From: an uncultured Eubacteriales bacterium
GTDB taxonomy: Bacteria > Bacillota_A > Clostridia > Christensenellales > Aristaeellaceae
Length of the DNA stretch: 21,245 nt
Direction: 5' to 3'
NCBI GenBank assembly: GCA_944333375.1
Contig: CALVKX010000010.1
Coordinates: 1-21,245 of the forward strand
In this document: positions 1 through 7,820 of the stretch, piece by piece
How positions within the stretch are numbered: the first letter of the stretch is position 1
Layout of the letters: each line of letters opens with the position of its first letter
The notes under the pieces: model-generated
What the model was told of the DNA's origin: nothing
Databases searched by the model: none
What the model saw: the letters and a program-made list of their open reading frames with translations, nothing else
Made by a program: the position numbers and the translations under genes

Positions 1-981
1 TACGAAAGAAGAATCGGCAAGATTGAGGGCGTCCTCAAGCAGTACGGCTTCACCGATCTGGATTCGATGGCGCAGTTTGTAAAGGACAAGGGTGTCGATG
101 TGGACGGCATCGTCCGCGGCGTGCAGCCCATCGCTTTTGAAAACGCTGTGTGGGCCTACACGCTGGGCGCGGCCATCGCGCTCAAGAAGGGCTGCAAGAC
201 CGCCGCCGAAGCCGCCACCGCCATCGGCGAGGGCCTGCAGGCGTTCTGCATCCCCGGTTCCGTCGCCGATCAGCGCGCCGTGGGCCTGGGCCATGGCAAC
301 CTGGGCGCTATGCTGCTGAGCGAAAACACCAAGTGCTTTGCCTTCCTGGCCGGCCATGAGAGCTTTGCCGCCGCCGAGGGCGCTATCGGCATCGCCCGCA
401 CCGCCAACAAGGTGCGCAAGGAGCCCCTGCGCGTGATCCTCAACGGCCTGGGCAAGGATGCCGCCTACATCATCAGCCGCATCAACGGCTTCACCTATGT
501 GCAGACCCAGATGGACTACAAGACCGGCGAGGTCAAGGTGGTCAAGGAGACCGCCTACTCCGACGGCGAGAAGGCCAAGGTCCGCTGCTACGGCTGCGAC
601 GACGTGACCGAGGGCGTGGCGATCATGCGCCTGGAGGACGTCGATGTCTCCATCACCGGCAACAGCACCAACCCCACCCGCTTCCAGCACCCCGTGGCGG
701 GCACATACAAGAAGTGGGCTGTTGAGAACGGCAAGAAGTACTTCTCCGTGGCCTCCGGCGGCGGCACCGGCCGCACCCTGCATCCCGACAACATGGCCGC
801 CGGTCCCGCCAGCTACGGCATGACCGACACCATGGGCCGCATGCACTCCGACGCGCAGTTCGCCGGTTCCTCCTCCGTGCCTGCGCACGTGGAGATGATG
901 GGCCTCATCGGCATGGGCAACAACCCCATGGTCGGCGCGACCGTGGCCGTGGCCGTGGCGATTGAGGAAGTCAGCAAGTAA
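1..981 (+). CDS. GGGtGRT-family protein of unknown function, 5'-truncated by window edge
   Basis: Frame 1 is open from base 1 to a TAA at 979-981, giving 326 residues without the start. The internal ATG at 67 is not the real start, because the 22 codons before it (YERRIGKIEGVLKQYG...) read as a normal continuation of the protein. The defining motif SGGGTGRTLHPDNM is encoded at about 754-795 and names the GGGtGRT family, which is widespread in anaerobic Bacillota and has no established function. A conserved Gly/Met-rich C-terminus follows (HVEMMGLIGMGNNPMVGATV). The family is usually about 330 residues, so only a few N-terminal residues are missing. A strong terminator directly follows, so this is the last gene of its unit. 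Family assignment is confident; function is unknown. Confidence 0.88.
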   Translation, partial: YERRIGKIEGVLKQYGFTDLDSMAQFVKDKGVDVDGIVRGVQPIAFENAVWAYTLGAAIALKKGCKTAAEAATAIGEGLQAFCIPGSVADQRAVGLGHGNLGAMLLSENTKCFAFLAGHESFAAAEGAIGIARTANKVRKEPLRVILNGLGKDAAYIISRINGFTYVQTQMDYKTGEVKVVKETAYSDGEKAKVRCYGCDDVTEGVAIMRLEDVDVSITGNSTNPTRFQHPVAGTYKKWAVENGKKYFSVASGGGTGRTLHPDNMAAGPASYGMTDTMGRMHSDAQFAGSSSVPAHVEMMGLIGMGNNPMVGATVAVAVAIEEVSK

Positions 982-993
982 TGTATGCTGAAA

Positions 994-1024
994 TGGGCCT
1001 GTCCATCTGGACAGGCCCACTTTT
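994..1024 (+). terminator. Rho-independent terminator after the GGGtGRT gene
   Basis: A perfect 11-bp stem (TGGGCCTGTCC at 994-1004 with GGACAGGCCCA at 1009-1019) and a 4-base ATCT loop are followed by CTTTTCATTT. It lies 12 bases after the stop codon. The opposite-strand gene ends at 1057, so the hairpin may also serve that convergent gene, but its minus-strand T-tract is poor. Confidence 0.88.
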
Positions 1025-1056
1025 CATTTCATCCGAAAACAGAGGCGTTATATGCC

Positions 1057-2082
1057 TTAGATGTGATACTCCATGGGATAAGTCAGGTAGCCGATTTCCT
1101 CCAGCTGGTCGCAGGCGACATAGCCGGCGGGCGCGTTGAGCAGGCTGGGGATGCGGTTGACGATGGTGGCGCAGGTGTGCTCCACGGTTGCGGGCTTGAC
1201 CACATGGAACTCGGTGTCGGGTTCGCCGGTGATCCACCAGTCGCACATGTCGCCGTCGTCGGGACCGTAGACCTTGCCGATGGTCTCCTCCTCGATGGTA
1301 ATGCCCTGCATGGTTTCGATCGTCACGACGGCGGACATGCCGATGCAGTTGCCGGCCTTGATGGTCTTGCCAAGCGTTTCGGAGTACAGGTCATGATCCA
1401 CGGTATAGGGCACGTTTTTCTGTGTGATGGACTTGATGGTCAGGCCCAGCTTGCTGCAGATGGCTTCGCTGGCGTTCCAGGCATAGGAAGGCTCAAAGGC
1501 GTCGGGATGGGCGATCTGCGCCTCAAACTCGTCAAGCGTGAGGTCGCAGCCATGCGCCTTGGCCAGGGCAAGGCCGTAATCCTCGACGTTGTAGCTGTAG
1601 GCGCCCTTGATCTTTTCAATCCGGTGGCAGCTTCCGGCAACCATGGCCACCATGTTGATCCAGAAGGTGTCCTGCATACCCGAGCCGGTGATGGTGCAGC
1701 CGTGCTCCTTCGCAAGCGCATCCAGGCGGTTGGTCAGCGCCGCCGCGGTGGTCCAGGGATAGATCGCTTCTTCGCAGGTGGTGATGACATTGATGCCGCG
1801 AAGCACGCACTTCTCCACATGCTCGTAGATGTCGCCAACAAAGCTGAAGAGCGTTACAATGGCCACATCTGGCGCACATTTGTCCAGAACTTTGTCCGCG
1901 TCGTTGGAAATCAGGACCCCCGTCTTCACGCCAAGCTCCGCAAAGTCGCCCACATCCTGGCCGATGATGTCGGGGTTGACGTCGATGGCGCCCACGATCT
2001 GCGCACCGTGCTCATGGAGATAGCGGAGAATGTATTTGCTCATCTTACCGCAGCCATACTGTACGACCTTGATCTTTTCCAT
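1057..2082 (-). CDS. DapB/2,4-diaminopentanoate dehydrogenase-like NAD(P)-dependent oxidoreductase
   Basis: This encodes 341 residues. The N-terminus is a Rossmann strand-loop-helix ([19 protein letters not shown]) followed by IVGAIDVNP, as in dihydrodipicolinate reductase-type dehydrogenases. [15 protein letters not shown] and [15 protein letters not shown] occupy the places of the conserved EE..YP and G(T/S)G segments of 2,4-diaminopentanoate dehydrogenase (Ord), and the tail [19 protein letters not shown] resembles the C-terminal domain of that family. The start ATG at 2080-2082 has a good AAGGAGG (2093-2099). No ornithine-degradation partners (OraS/OraE, OrtA/B) are visible nearby, so the substrate is open; an amino acid or diamino acid dehydrogenase is plausible. 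Its promoter carries a MerR-type operator, and the MerR gene lies directly upstream, so it is probably that regulator's target. Confidence 0.72.
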   Translation of the reverse strand: MEKIKVVQYGCGKMSKYILRYLHEHGAQIVGAIDVNPDIIGQDVGDFAELGVKTGVLISNDADKVLDKCAPDVAIVTLFSFVGDIYEHVEKCVLRGINVITTCEEAIYPWTTAAALTNRLDALAKEHGCTITGSGMQDTFWINMVAMVAGSCHRIEKIKGAYSYNVEDYGLALAKAHGCDLTLDEFEAQIAHPDAFEPSYAWNASEAICSKLGLTIKSITQKNVPYTVDHDLYSETLGKTIKAGNCIGMSAVVTIETMQGITIEEETIGKVYGPDDGDMCDWWITGEPDTEFHVVKPATVEHTCATIVNRIPSLLNAPAGYVACDQLEEIGYLTYPMEYHI

Positions 2083-2116
2083 TGCGAGGGAACCTCCTTG
2101 TTATTTTGTTAACAAT

Positions 2117-2147
2117 AGTATAAACGCTCATCCTGCATGAGGGTCAA
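2117..2147 (-). promoter_or_regulatory. MerR-type promoter with 19-bp spacer and dyad, upstream of the dehydrogenase gene
   Basis: On the minus strand, -35 TTGACC (2142-2147) and -10 TATACT (2117-2122) are separated by 19 bp (2123-2141). The spacer holds an inverted repeat CTCAT-N5-ATGAG (2127-2141). An overlong 19-20 bp spacer containing a dyad is the hallmark of promoters activated by MerR-family proteins, and a MerR-family gene ends inside the -35 box (its stop is 2144-2146). A further palindrome, TTGTTAACAA (2106-2115), lies between the -10 and the ribosome binding site. Elements are seen; regulation is inferred. Confidence 0.72.
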
Positions 2148-2995
2148 GCCTTTCGGGAAAAACTTACCGGGACCTGGAGGCGCAAAAACATGCTGCGCTG
2201 GTCGCTGTCGAAGACGTTAAATTCCGTCAGGACCTCGCAAAGATAGTCTCCCGCAAGGGCATAGCCGTTATGCACACAGAATTCCAGCAGCCTGCGGGCG
2301 GAGTCGATCTCGCCGTCATAATGGTCCAGATAGATGCAGGCGTACATGCCGCTGTCAAGGATGGAGGCGTCCAGACCGTATTCCTGTGCCTGCTTGTCCA
2401 TGAAGATAAAGACGCGGTCGGCGATAAAGCGGCCCTGCCGGAAGTTCTGGCGCGTGATGGAGGTCCCGATGTTATAGGAGTGGACGTGCGGACAGTTTTT
2501 GGAGAGAATCGCCCTTCGCAATTCCGCAAGGGCCTGCTCATAGGAGCGGATGTCCTTTTCATAGAAGTTTTCGTTGCAGGGGATGCCCCAGATATAGCGC
2601 CGGTCGATGTATTCCAGGGCGATGGTCCCGGTTGCAGGCGATTTTCGATAGCGCTCGATGCTGGCGATGGCACGCTCCACGGCGTTGTGGCGCAGCCGTA
2701 ATGAACGCATCTGCTGATGAATCTGCTCGTTTTTCTGCACCAGGATCTCCTCGACCAGCGTGATGTCCTCCGCCGCCAGCACCTCGCGGATCTCCCGCAG
2801 GCTCATGCCGAGCTCTTTCATGTAGGCGATCATGTCCAGCCGCGCGTTCTGATGGATATCATAATACCGATAGCCCGTCAGCGCGTCCACATGCCGGGGC
2901 TTTAGCAGGCCGAGCTGATCGTATAAACGCAGGGTCGGGACTGTGATTTGATTCATTTCGGCCATTTTGCCGATGGAGAGAAGCTCATTCTTCAT
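2144..2995 (-). CDS. MerR-family transcriptional regulator with GyrI-like effector domain
   Basis: This encodes 283 residues. I chose the ATG at 2993-2995 because GGGAGG (3002-3007) sits six bases upstream; the reading frame stays open further upstream, but only across the feoB terminator and the end of feoB. Residues 5-75 form the MerR winged helix (SIGKMAEMNQITVPTLRLYD, then GYRYYDIHQNARLDMIAYMK and LGMSLREIREVL). A coiled-coil dimerisation helix covers about 80-115. The C-terminal part (about 120-283) has the pattern of the GyrI-like effector-binding domain of BmrR/BltR regulators, with the typical MYACIYLDHYDGEIDSARRL segment. Such proteins bind small hydrophobic or cationic ligands and activate promoters with long spacers. 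The gene 61 bp downstream has exactly such a promoter. Confidence 0.88.
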   Translation of the reverse strand: MKNELLSIGKMAEMNQITVPTLRLYDQLGLLKPRHVDALTGYRYYDIHQNARLDMIAYMKELGMSLREIREVLAAEDITLVEEILVQKNEQIHQQMRSLRLRHNAVERAIASIERYRKSPATGTIALEYIDRRYIWGIPCNENFYEKDIRSYEQALAELRRAILSKNCPHVHSYNIGTSITRQNFRQGRFIADRVFIFMDKQAQEYGLDASILDSGMYACIYLDHYDGEIDSARRLLEFCVHNGYALAGDYLCEVLTEFNVFDSDQRSMFLRLQVPVSFSRKA

Positions 2996-3070
2996 TCGTA
3001 TCCTCCCTAAAGTCTCATCTACAAATAGAGTTTTTGGGAGACATTCGACATTCCGCTGCTGCTTCCCTGC

Positions 3071-3105
3071 AAAAATCAGCCCGCTCCTTTCACGAAGCGG
3101 GCTGA
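3071..3105 (-). terminator. Rho-independent terminator of feoAB
   Basis: Read on the minus strand, a 10-bp stem TCAGCCCGCT / AGCGGGCTGA with a 10-base loop (3076-3105) is followed by TTTTTGC (toward 3070). It starts about 13 bases after the feoB stop codon and separates feoAB from the MerR gene, which therefore needs its own promoter in 2996-3070. Confidence 0.87.
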
Positions 3106-3117
3106 AAGCACCGGGGA

Positions 3118-5199
3118 TTATCCTGCCATTCGGCCCACGAAGGCGACCGCAGCGCAGAGGACAACGCCTGCCATTGTGGGCAGCAGGACGGCCACAGCCG
3201 TCCATTTCAGGCTTCCCGTCTCCCGGTAGACTGTGAGCGTCGTGGTCGAGCAGGGCCAGTGGAACAGCGAAAACAGCGCCACGCACGCCGCCGTCCACAG
3301 CGTCCACCCGTTGGAAACCAGCAGAGCGCGCAAGGTTTCCAGCCCCTGCATCTCCACCAGCGTTCCCTGGCTCAGATAGGTCATGAGCATGATGGGTAGC
3401 ACGATCTCATTGGCCGGGAATCCCAGGATGAAGGCCAGAAGAATCACGCCGTCCATCCCCAGAAAGCGCCCCAGTGGGTCCAGCGCGCCGGCCAGCAGCT
3501 GCAAAAGCTGGGTGTCACCCACGCGGAGGTTGGCCAGCAGCCAGATCAGCAGGCCCGCCGGAGCGGCAACCTTGACCGCGCGGCCCAGCACAAAGAGCGT
3601 TCGGTCCAGCACGGAGCGCACCAGCACCTCTCCCACCTTGGGGCGGCGAAAGGGGGGTAGCTCCAGCGCAAAGGCGGAAGGCATCCCCTTGAGCACCGTG
3701 GCAGACAGGAGATGAGAGCAGGCCAGCGTAACCAGAACGCACAGGACGATGAGCAAAAGCAGCACCAGCGCTCCCATCAGCGAGCCGACCGCTCCCCCGG
3801 CAAAGACAAAAAACATGGAAATCAAAGCGATCAGCGTGGGGAAGCGGCCGTTGCAGGGCACCAGCGCATTGGTCAAAATGGCGATCAGGCGTTCACGGGG
3901 GCTTTGGATGATCCGGCAGCCCATCACACCCACCGCGTTGCAGCCCAGACCCATGCACATGCACAGCGCCTGCTTGCCGCAGGCCCGGCAGCGCTGAAAG
4001 CAGCGGTCCAGGTTGAAGGCGACGCGCGGGAGAAAGCCAAGGTCCTCCAGCAGCGTAAAGAGGGGAAAGAAGATCGCCATGGGCGGGAGCATGACGGAAA
4101 CCACCCAGCTTGTGACCCGGTACATCCCCGACACCAGCAGGCCGCAGAGCCAGTCCGGCGCGCCAAGGCCCACAAGGAAGGAATTGAGCTCTGGCTCAAA
4201 AGCGTTTAGCGTCTCGCTCAGCCAGGCGGAGGGGACGTTTGCGCCCGAGATCGTCAGGTACAGAACCAGCCCCAGCATGCACAGCATGATTGGAATTCCG
4301 GTGCGCTTGCTCGACAGGAGCCGGTCCAATCGGAGCTGGCGCCGCTCCTTTGCCGATTGCGCGGGATGGAACACCACGCGGCTGCAAAGCTCTCCGGCAG
4401 CGCGATACCCCTCCGAGATCACCGCGGCGCTGAGTCGTTCCTCAGAAAAGCCCGTCCTTTCCAGAGCGGACTTTTGGCCCTGAACGGCGCTTCGGAGCGC
4501 GTCTCGCGCCGCGACGTCCGCTTGCGCCATGAGGCGTGTAAGAAATCCGTCTCCGCTCAGCAGGGCGCGCAGGGCGGCAAAGCGCTCCGTCCCGGCCGCT
4601 CTGACGGCAGGAACCGACTGGCGGATCTGTTTGGAAAGCGCCTCCAGGGCGCGCTCTACGGGCTCGGGATAATGTAGATGGCTGGTTTGCCGCCGCATGG
4701 GGGAATTTTCACACACCGTTTCAACGCGGCGCTTGAGCTCCTCCAGCCCCTGCCGCCTCCGTGCGGTCACGCCCACGACGGGCAAGCCCAGCAAGTGTTC
4801 CAGCAACGTCAGGTTTACGCCGATTTCCCTTGATCGCGCCTCGTCCATCATATTGACGCACAGCACCATGCGGGGACAGGCCTCCGCCACCTGAAGGGCA
4901 AGATTCAGGTTGCGTTCGAGACAGGTTGCGTCGCATACCACGATCACCGCGCTCAAGGACTCAAACGTCAGGCAGTCGCTCGCCACAACCTCCTCCGGCG
5001 AACCGCTCAGAAGCGAATAAGCGCCCGGAAGATCGGTCAGCGTCCATCCGCCACCCGATCCGCGCACGCGCCCACGCGCGGTCTCCACCGTTTTTCCGGC
5101 CCAGTTTCCCGTATGCTGCCTCAGTCCCGTCAAAGCGTTGAACACCGTGCTCTTTCCCACGTTGGGATTCCCGCACAGCGCCACGCGCCAGGCGCTCAT
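3118..5199 (-). CDS. feoB: Ferrous iron transporter FeoB (GTPase and membrane permease)
   Basis: This encodes 693 residues, a normal length for a Gram-positive FeoB. The N-terminal G domain shows G1 GNPNVGKS (10-17), G3 DLPG (56-59) and G4 NMMD (116-119). A helical spacer follows, then about eight or more membrane segments with the Gate motifs: LGFLPRVAFNLDRCFQRC, GLGCNAVGVMGCR, TNALVPCNGRFPTLI and GFPANEIVLPIM. The C-terminal HWPCSTTTLTVYRETGSLKW is characteristic of Clostridia-type FeoB. The protein imports Fe(II) across the cytoplasmic membrane. Its ATG overlaps the feoA stop codon (ATGA, 5196-5199), so the two are translationally coupled. No truncation or missing motif is seen. Confidence 0.97.
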   Translation of the reverse strand: MSAWRVALCGNPNVGKSTVFNALTGLRQHTGNWAGKTVETARGRVRGSGGGWTLTDLPGAYSLLSGSPEEVVASDCLTFESLSAVIVVCDATCLERNLNLALQVAEACPRMVLCVNMMDEARSREIGVNLTLLEHLLGLPVVGVTARRRQGLEELKRRVETVCENSPMRRQTSHLHYPEPVERALEALSKQIRQSVPAVRAAGTERFAALRALLSGDGFLTRLMAQADVAARDALRSAVQGQKSALERTGFSEERLSAAVISEGYRAAGELCSRVVFHPAQSAKERRQLRLDRLLSSKRTGIPIMLCMLGLVLYLTISGANVPSAWLSETLNAFEPELNSFLVGLGAPDWLCGLLVSGMYRVTSWVVSVMLPPMAIFFPLFTLLEDLGFLPRVAFNLDRCFQRCRACGKQALCMCMGLGCNAVGVMGCRIIQSPRERLIAILTNALVPCNGRFPTLIALISMFFVFAGGAVGSLMGALVLLLLIVLCVLVTLACSHLLSATVLKGMPSAFALELPPFRRPKVGEVLVRSVLDRTLFVLGRAVKVAAPAGLLIWLLANLRVGDTQLLQLLAGALDPLGRFLGMDGVILLAFILGFPANEIVLPIMLMTYLSQGTLVEMQGLETLRALLVSNGWTLWTAACVALFSLFHWPCSTTTLTVYRETGSLKWTAVAVLLPTMAGVVLCAAVAFVGRMAG

Positions 5200-5444
5200 C
5201 GCCCGCCTCCGCAGGCACGGCAGAGGATATTCCGCGCGTCCGCGCGCCTGAGCGCCACCACCGTGTCCTTGACGCGGTAGGCTTTCGGGTCGCCGAACGC
5301 CGAAGAAAACAGGCAGGTCACGAGGGTCATTTTTGTAAAACCAAGATCACAAAGCCGGGTGCGCATCGCCCCCGAGCCGAGAAGTTCGGAAATCAGAGCG
5401 CTTTGTCCGCTTTGCAGCATATCCAGCGTAAAGGCCTGTTCCAT
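5196..5444 (-). CDS. feoA: FeoA-domain protein, partner of FeoB
   Basis: This encodes 82 residues, the usual size for FeoA. The sequence is an SH3-like FeoA fold: LQSGQSALISELLGSG, then MRTRLCDLGFTKMTLVTCLF (the L.dLGf..G signature region), then DTVVALRRADARNI. The ATG at 5442-5444 is preceded by AAGGTGG nine bases upstream; the frame remains open further upstream but has no better ribosome site. FeoA is a small cytoplasmic protein thought to modulate FeoB. Stop and start codons of feoA and feoB overlap. A GC-rich hairpin (GGCGCG 5475-5480 with CGCGCC 5485-5490) lies in the leader. Confidence 0.92.
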   Translation of the reverse strand: MEQAFTLDMLQSGQSALISELLGSGAMRTRLCDLGFTKMTLVTCLFSSAFGDPKAYRVKDTVVALRRADARNILCRACGGGR

Positions 5445-5665
5445 TGGGATGCACCACCTTATCGTTGGGGTTGAGGCGCGGCCTCGCGCCCTGCTTTCAA
5501 GGTATGATCTCAGGTGCGATGCGTGCTTGCCAATTCGGAAAAGCCATGATACCATACATTTGAATCATGCCATGCGCGTGACCATAGAATTTCCTGCAAG
5601 CGGCGGCGTGAGTTGAACGTTTTATGCGTGAAACCCTGCGCTGTGTATTTCTGAAGGAGGCGCTC
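5445..5665. other. Divergent intergenic region between feoA and the SpoIID-domain gene
   Basis: This 221-bp region separates oppositely oriented genes. For feoA the best candidate is an extended -10, TGG-TATCAT on the minus strand (5546-5554), with no good -35. For the plus-strand gene, TTGAAT (5560-5565) and TAGAAT (5585-5590) are 19 bp apart, and CATACATT (5553-5560) resembles a sigma-E -10 box but lacks a convincing -35. I see no classical Fur-type palindrome. All promoter calls here are weak. Confidence 0.35.
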
Positions 5666-7486
5666 ATGATGCTTTCCAAACGCCCGTATATCCGCCGATG
5701 CCTGCTTTTGCTGATGGCGCTGGTCCTGCCGCTTTGCGCGGCATGCGGGGAAGAGACGGCGCTGCCCTCGGCAGGCGAGCGGGATCAGACGATCCGCGTC
5801 TATCTCAGCCGCCTCAACCTCACCGACCGCATGGACCTGACGCTCGCTTCTGCCTACAGCGTGAACACGCAGGCCGGCGCTCAGATGCATTTTCAGGCGG
5901 GCAGCGAGGTGGCGCTGCTTTTGCGGGATGGGGCGCTCTATCTCTATTACGAGGGGATGAGCCAGTGCGCAGGCCAGAGCGTCACGCTCCTGAGAAACGA
6001 TACCCAGGGGGAAAGCGGCTTCTACCTGACCAACTATCCCGCGCTCTATGCCGGCGATTTGCAGCTTGATATCGAGGAAGGCAAGCTCCGTCCGATCCTG
6101 AGCATCCATGTCGAGGATTATCTCCTGGGCGTGGTGCCCTACGAGATGAGCGACTCCTTTCCGCTGGAGGCGCTCAAGGCGCAGGCCGTGGCGGCCCGCA
6201 CCTATGCGCTGCGCAGCCAGGACCCGTCGCAGCCCTATGACGTGGTGGACACCACCAACGATCAGGTGTACCGCGGCTATCTCCCCGGTAACGATCAGAC
6301 CGAGCTGGCCATTTCCCAGACGCGCGGCGTGTGCGGCTTTTATGCGGGCAGACTTGCCCAATGCTACTATTCGGCCAGCAACGGCGGCCAGACCGAGCTG
6401 GTGGAGACCGTTTGGCCTACCAGCGAGGACTACGGCTACTATGCCTTCGGCGATGATCCCTACGACCTGGCCAATCCCGAGAGCGTGGTGAGGTCCTTTG
6501 AAATTCAAAAGGCTTACGGGGAGGACGAAACGGCGCCCTATGCGCTTCGGAATCTTCTGGCCCGACAGCTCTCGGAGGAACTGACGGCCCTGGGCTACGA
6601 TCCTGCCCCGGAGAGCGTGCGCGTGGACGAGGTCAGCGCCGTCAGCGTCGGAGGAAATTCGTCGGAGGATAACAAGTATATGACCAGGCTCACGCTGACG
6701 GTCTCCGTCAGCGGCCGCACGCGCAAAGCGGCGCCTCAGCCCGTCATCGATCTCAACGCCGAGGAGGTCAGCCTCTTTGAGGTGGTCGAGGAGACGCCCG
6801 CCCCGACGCCCACCCCGCAGACGACGGGGTTTGTGCCTGTCGTCACCATAACCCCCAGCCCCACGCCAACGCCGGTCTATGGTCCCTTCACACCCATCGA
6901 AACGCCCTTTACGCTCGAACTGGATATCTTTCCCACCGCCGAGAGCGCGTTTGGCCTGGACATTACCGCCCACTACGACAATGAGCTGTGGAGCGTGCGG
7001 GAAACGGCCGACGCCTATATCATTGAGGCCAGGCGCTTTGGGCATGGCGTGGGAATGAGCCAGCGCGGCGCCCAGTGGATGGCTGGCGAGCACGGCAAGA
7101 GCTATCGGGAAATCATTGCGTTTTACTATCCGGGGCTTGAGCTGATGCGTTTTGAGGAGCAGCCTGCCCGCGCCACGCAGCCTCAGGAAGCGCTGGCGGC
7201 CACGCCAGGCCCTGCGCCTACCCCGACGCCGAGGCCTACGCTCATGCCCATGACCCTTACGCCCCAAGAGGGACAATGGCTGGCGACGGTAACCGAAATC
7301 GATGACGACAGCTCATTGAATCTCCGCCAGACCCCGGATCTGGGCGGGACCATCCTCATGCGCCTCTACAAGGGCCAGAGCCTGCTGGTTTTGGAGCGCT
7401 GCCAGCAGGAAGGGTGGGTCAAGGTGCGCACAGATGTTGCCGAAGGTTATGTCGTGGAGGAATACCTGACGCCCCGGCAGCCCTGA
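5666..7486 (+). CDS. SpoIID/LytB-domain cell-wall protein with Pro/Thr-rich linkers and SH3-like C-terminus
   Basis: This encodes 606 residues. The ATG at 5666 follows AAGGAGG (5654-5660) at ideal distance; the in-frame ATG at 5624 lacks a ribosome site. A signal sequence (residues 1-26) ends in LCAAC, so Cys27 may be lipidated, although the -3 position is atypical. The SpoIID signature is clear: LGVVPYEMSDSFPLEALKAQ with the glutamate that is catalytic in SpoIID, AQCYYSASNGGQTE, and RFGHGVGMSQRGAQWMAGEH. SpoIID is a lytic transglycosylase that cleaves glycan strands, mainly during engulfment. Here a Pro/Thr-rich stretch (about 6795-6910) interrupts the domain before its C-terminal motif. A second such linker (about 7160-7260) leads to a bacterial SH3-like repeat (LNLRQTPDLGGTI...EGWVKVRT). 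Whether it acts in sporulation or in vegetative growth cannot be told. Confidence 0.88.
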   Translation: MMLSKRPYIRRCLLLLMALVLPLCAACGEETALPSAGERDQTIRVYLSRLNLTDRMDLTLASAYSVNTQAGAQMHFQAGSEVALLLRDGALYLYYEGMSQCAGQSVTLLRNDTQGESGFYLTNYPALYAGDLQLDIEEGKLRPILSIHVEDYLLGVVPYEMSDSFPLEALKAQAVAARTYALRSQDPSQPYDVVDTTNDQVYRGYLPGNDQTELAISQTRGVCGFYAGRLAQCYYSASNGGQTELVETVWPTSEDYGYYAFGDDPYDLANPESVVRSFEIQKAYGEDETAPYALRNLLARQLSEELTALGYDPAPESVRVDEVSAVSVGGNSSEDNKYMTRLTLTVSVSGRTRKAAPQPVIDLNAEEVSLFEVVEETPAPTPTPQTTGFVPVVTITPSPTPTPVYGPFTPIETPFTLELDIFPTAESAFGLDITAHYDNELWSVRETADAYIIEARRFGHGVGMSQRGAQWMAGEHGKSYREIIAFYYPGLELMRFEEQPARATQPQEALAATPGPAPTPTPRPTLMPMTLTPQEGQWLATVTEIDDDSSLNLRQTPDLGGTILMRLYKGQSLLVLERCQQEGWVKVRTDVAEGYVVEEYLTPRQP

Positions 7487-7490
7487 CCGC

Positions 7491-7519
7491 GTCTTTTACA
7501 AGTGTGCGATGTAAAAGAC
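7491..7519. repeat. 10-bp perfect inverted repeat after the SpoIID-domain gene
   Basis: GTCTTTTACA (7491-7500) and TGTAAAAGAC (7510-7519) are perfect complements around a 9-base loop, just after the stop codon at 7486. The A/T-rich stem and the absence of a T-tract argue against a simple terminator. It could be an operator for the next gene, whose weak -10 candidate TATACT is at 7555-7560, or an mRNA 3' stabiliser. Confidence 0.6.
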
Positions 7520-7611
7520 CGGCGCTTTCTATGGCGTTTTTGCGAATTTTGTCGTATACTGATAGCGGCCATCCGCGCAACGATTCTGGATGCGCCAAAG
7601 GAGGAGGGCGC

Positions 7612-7800
7612 ATGAACAGCTCCGCTGCCCCCAACGGCCGCCAGCCCCCCGGAACCCTTCCGCATCAGAGGCGCCGCCACGGTCGCGTCATGCGTTTTTT
7701 CAGCGGATACCTCATGTTCGTCGGAGCGCTGACCACGCTGTATGTGCTGGCGCAGGTGGTGGTCCTCGTATTTGTTGAAATCGGCAAGTGGATGCCCTGA
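7612..7800 (+). CDS. Small single-pass membrane protein of unknown function (62 aa)
   Basis: This encodes 62 residues. The ATG at 7612 follows AAAGGAGGAGG (7598-7608), a strong ribosome site, which supports a real gene despite its size. The N-terminal 27 residues are polar and basic (LPHQRRRHGRVMRF); they precede one hydrophobic helix of about 25 residues (SGYLMFVGALTTLYVLAQVV and on) and a short tail ending IGKWMP. Positive charges before the helix predict a cytoplasmic N-terminus. The stop codon is 20 bases before the start of the DUF4230 gene, so the two are probably cotranscribed. I do not recognise the family. Confidence 0.72.
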   Translation: MNSSAAPNGRQPPGTLPHQRRRHGRVMRFFSGYLMFVGALTTLYVLAQVVVLVFVEIGKWMP

Positions 7801-7820
7801 ACGGGCCCGGAGGATGACGC

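Noticed and set aside
985..2112. A 375-codon open frame on the plus strand opposite the dehydrogenase gene
   Set aside because: It begins inside the terminator hairpin and has no recognisable motif; the minus-strand frame is a clear Rossmann-fold protein with a good ribosome site.
2996..3307. N-terminal extension of the MerR protein to a start near 3307
   Set aside because: It would cross the feoAB terminator and overlap feoB. The ATG at 2993-2995 with GGGAGG upstream gives a standard MerR N-terminus.
5553..5560. CATACATT as a sigma-E -10 element for the SpoIID-domain gene
   Set aside because: The -10 match is good, but there is no convincing -35 at 13-15 bp and it lies over 100 bases from the start; too weak to call as a promoter.
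5510..7276. A 588-codon open frame on the minus strand opposite the SpoIID-domain gene
   Set aside because: Its translation is Arg/Gly/His-rich without domains, it lacks a ribosome site, and the opposite strand carries a well-supported gene. GC-rich codon bias opens such antisense frames.
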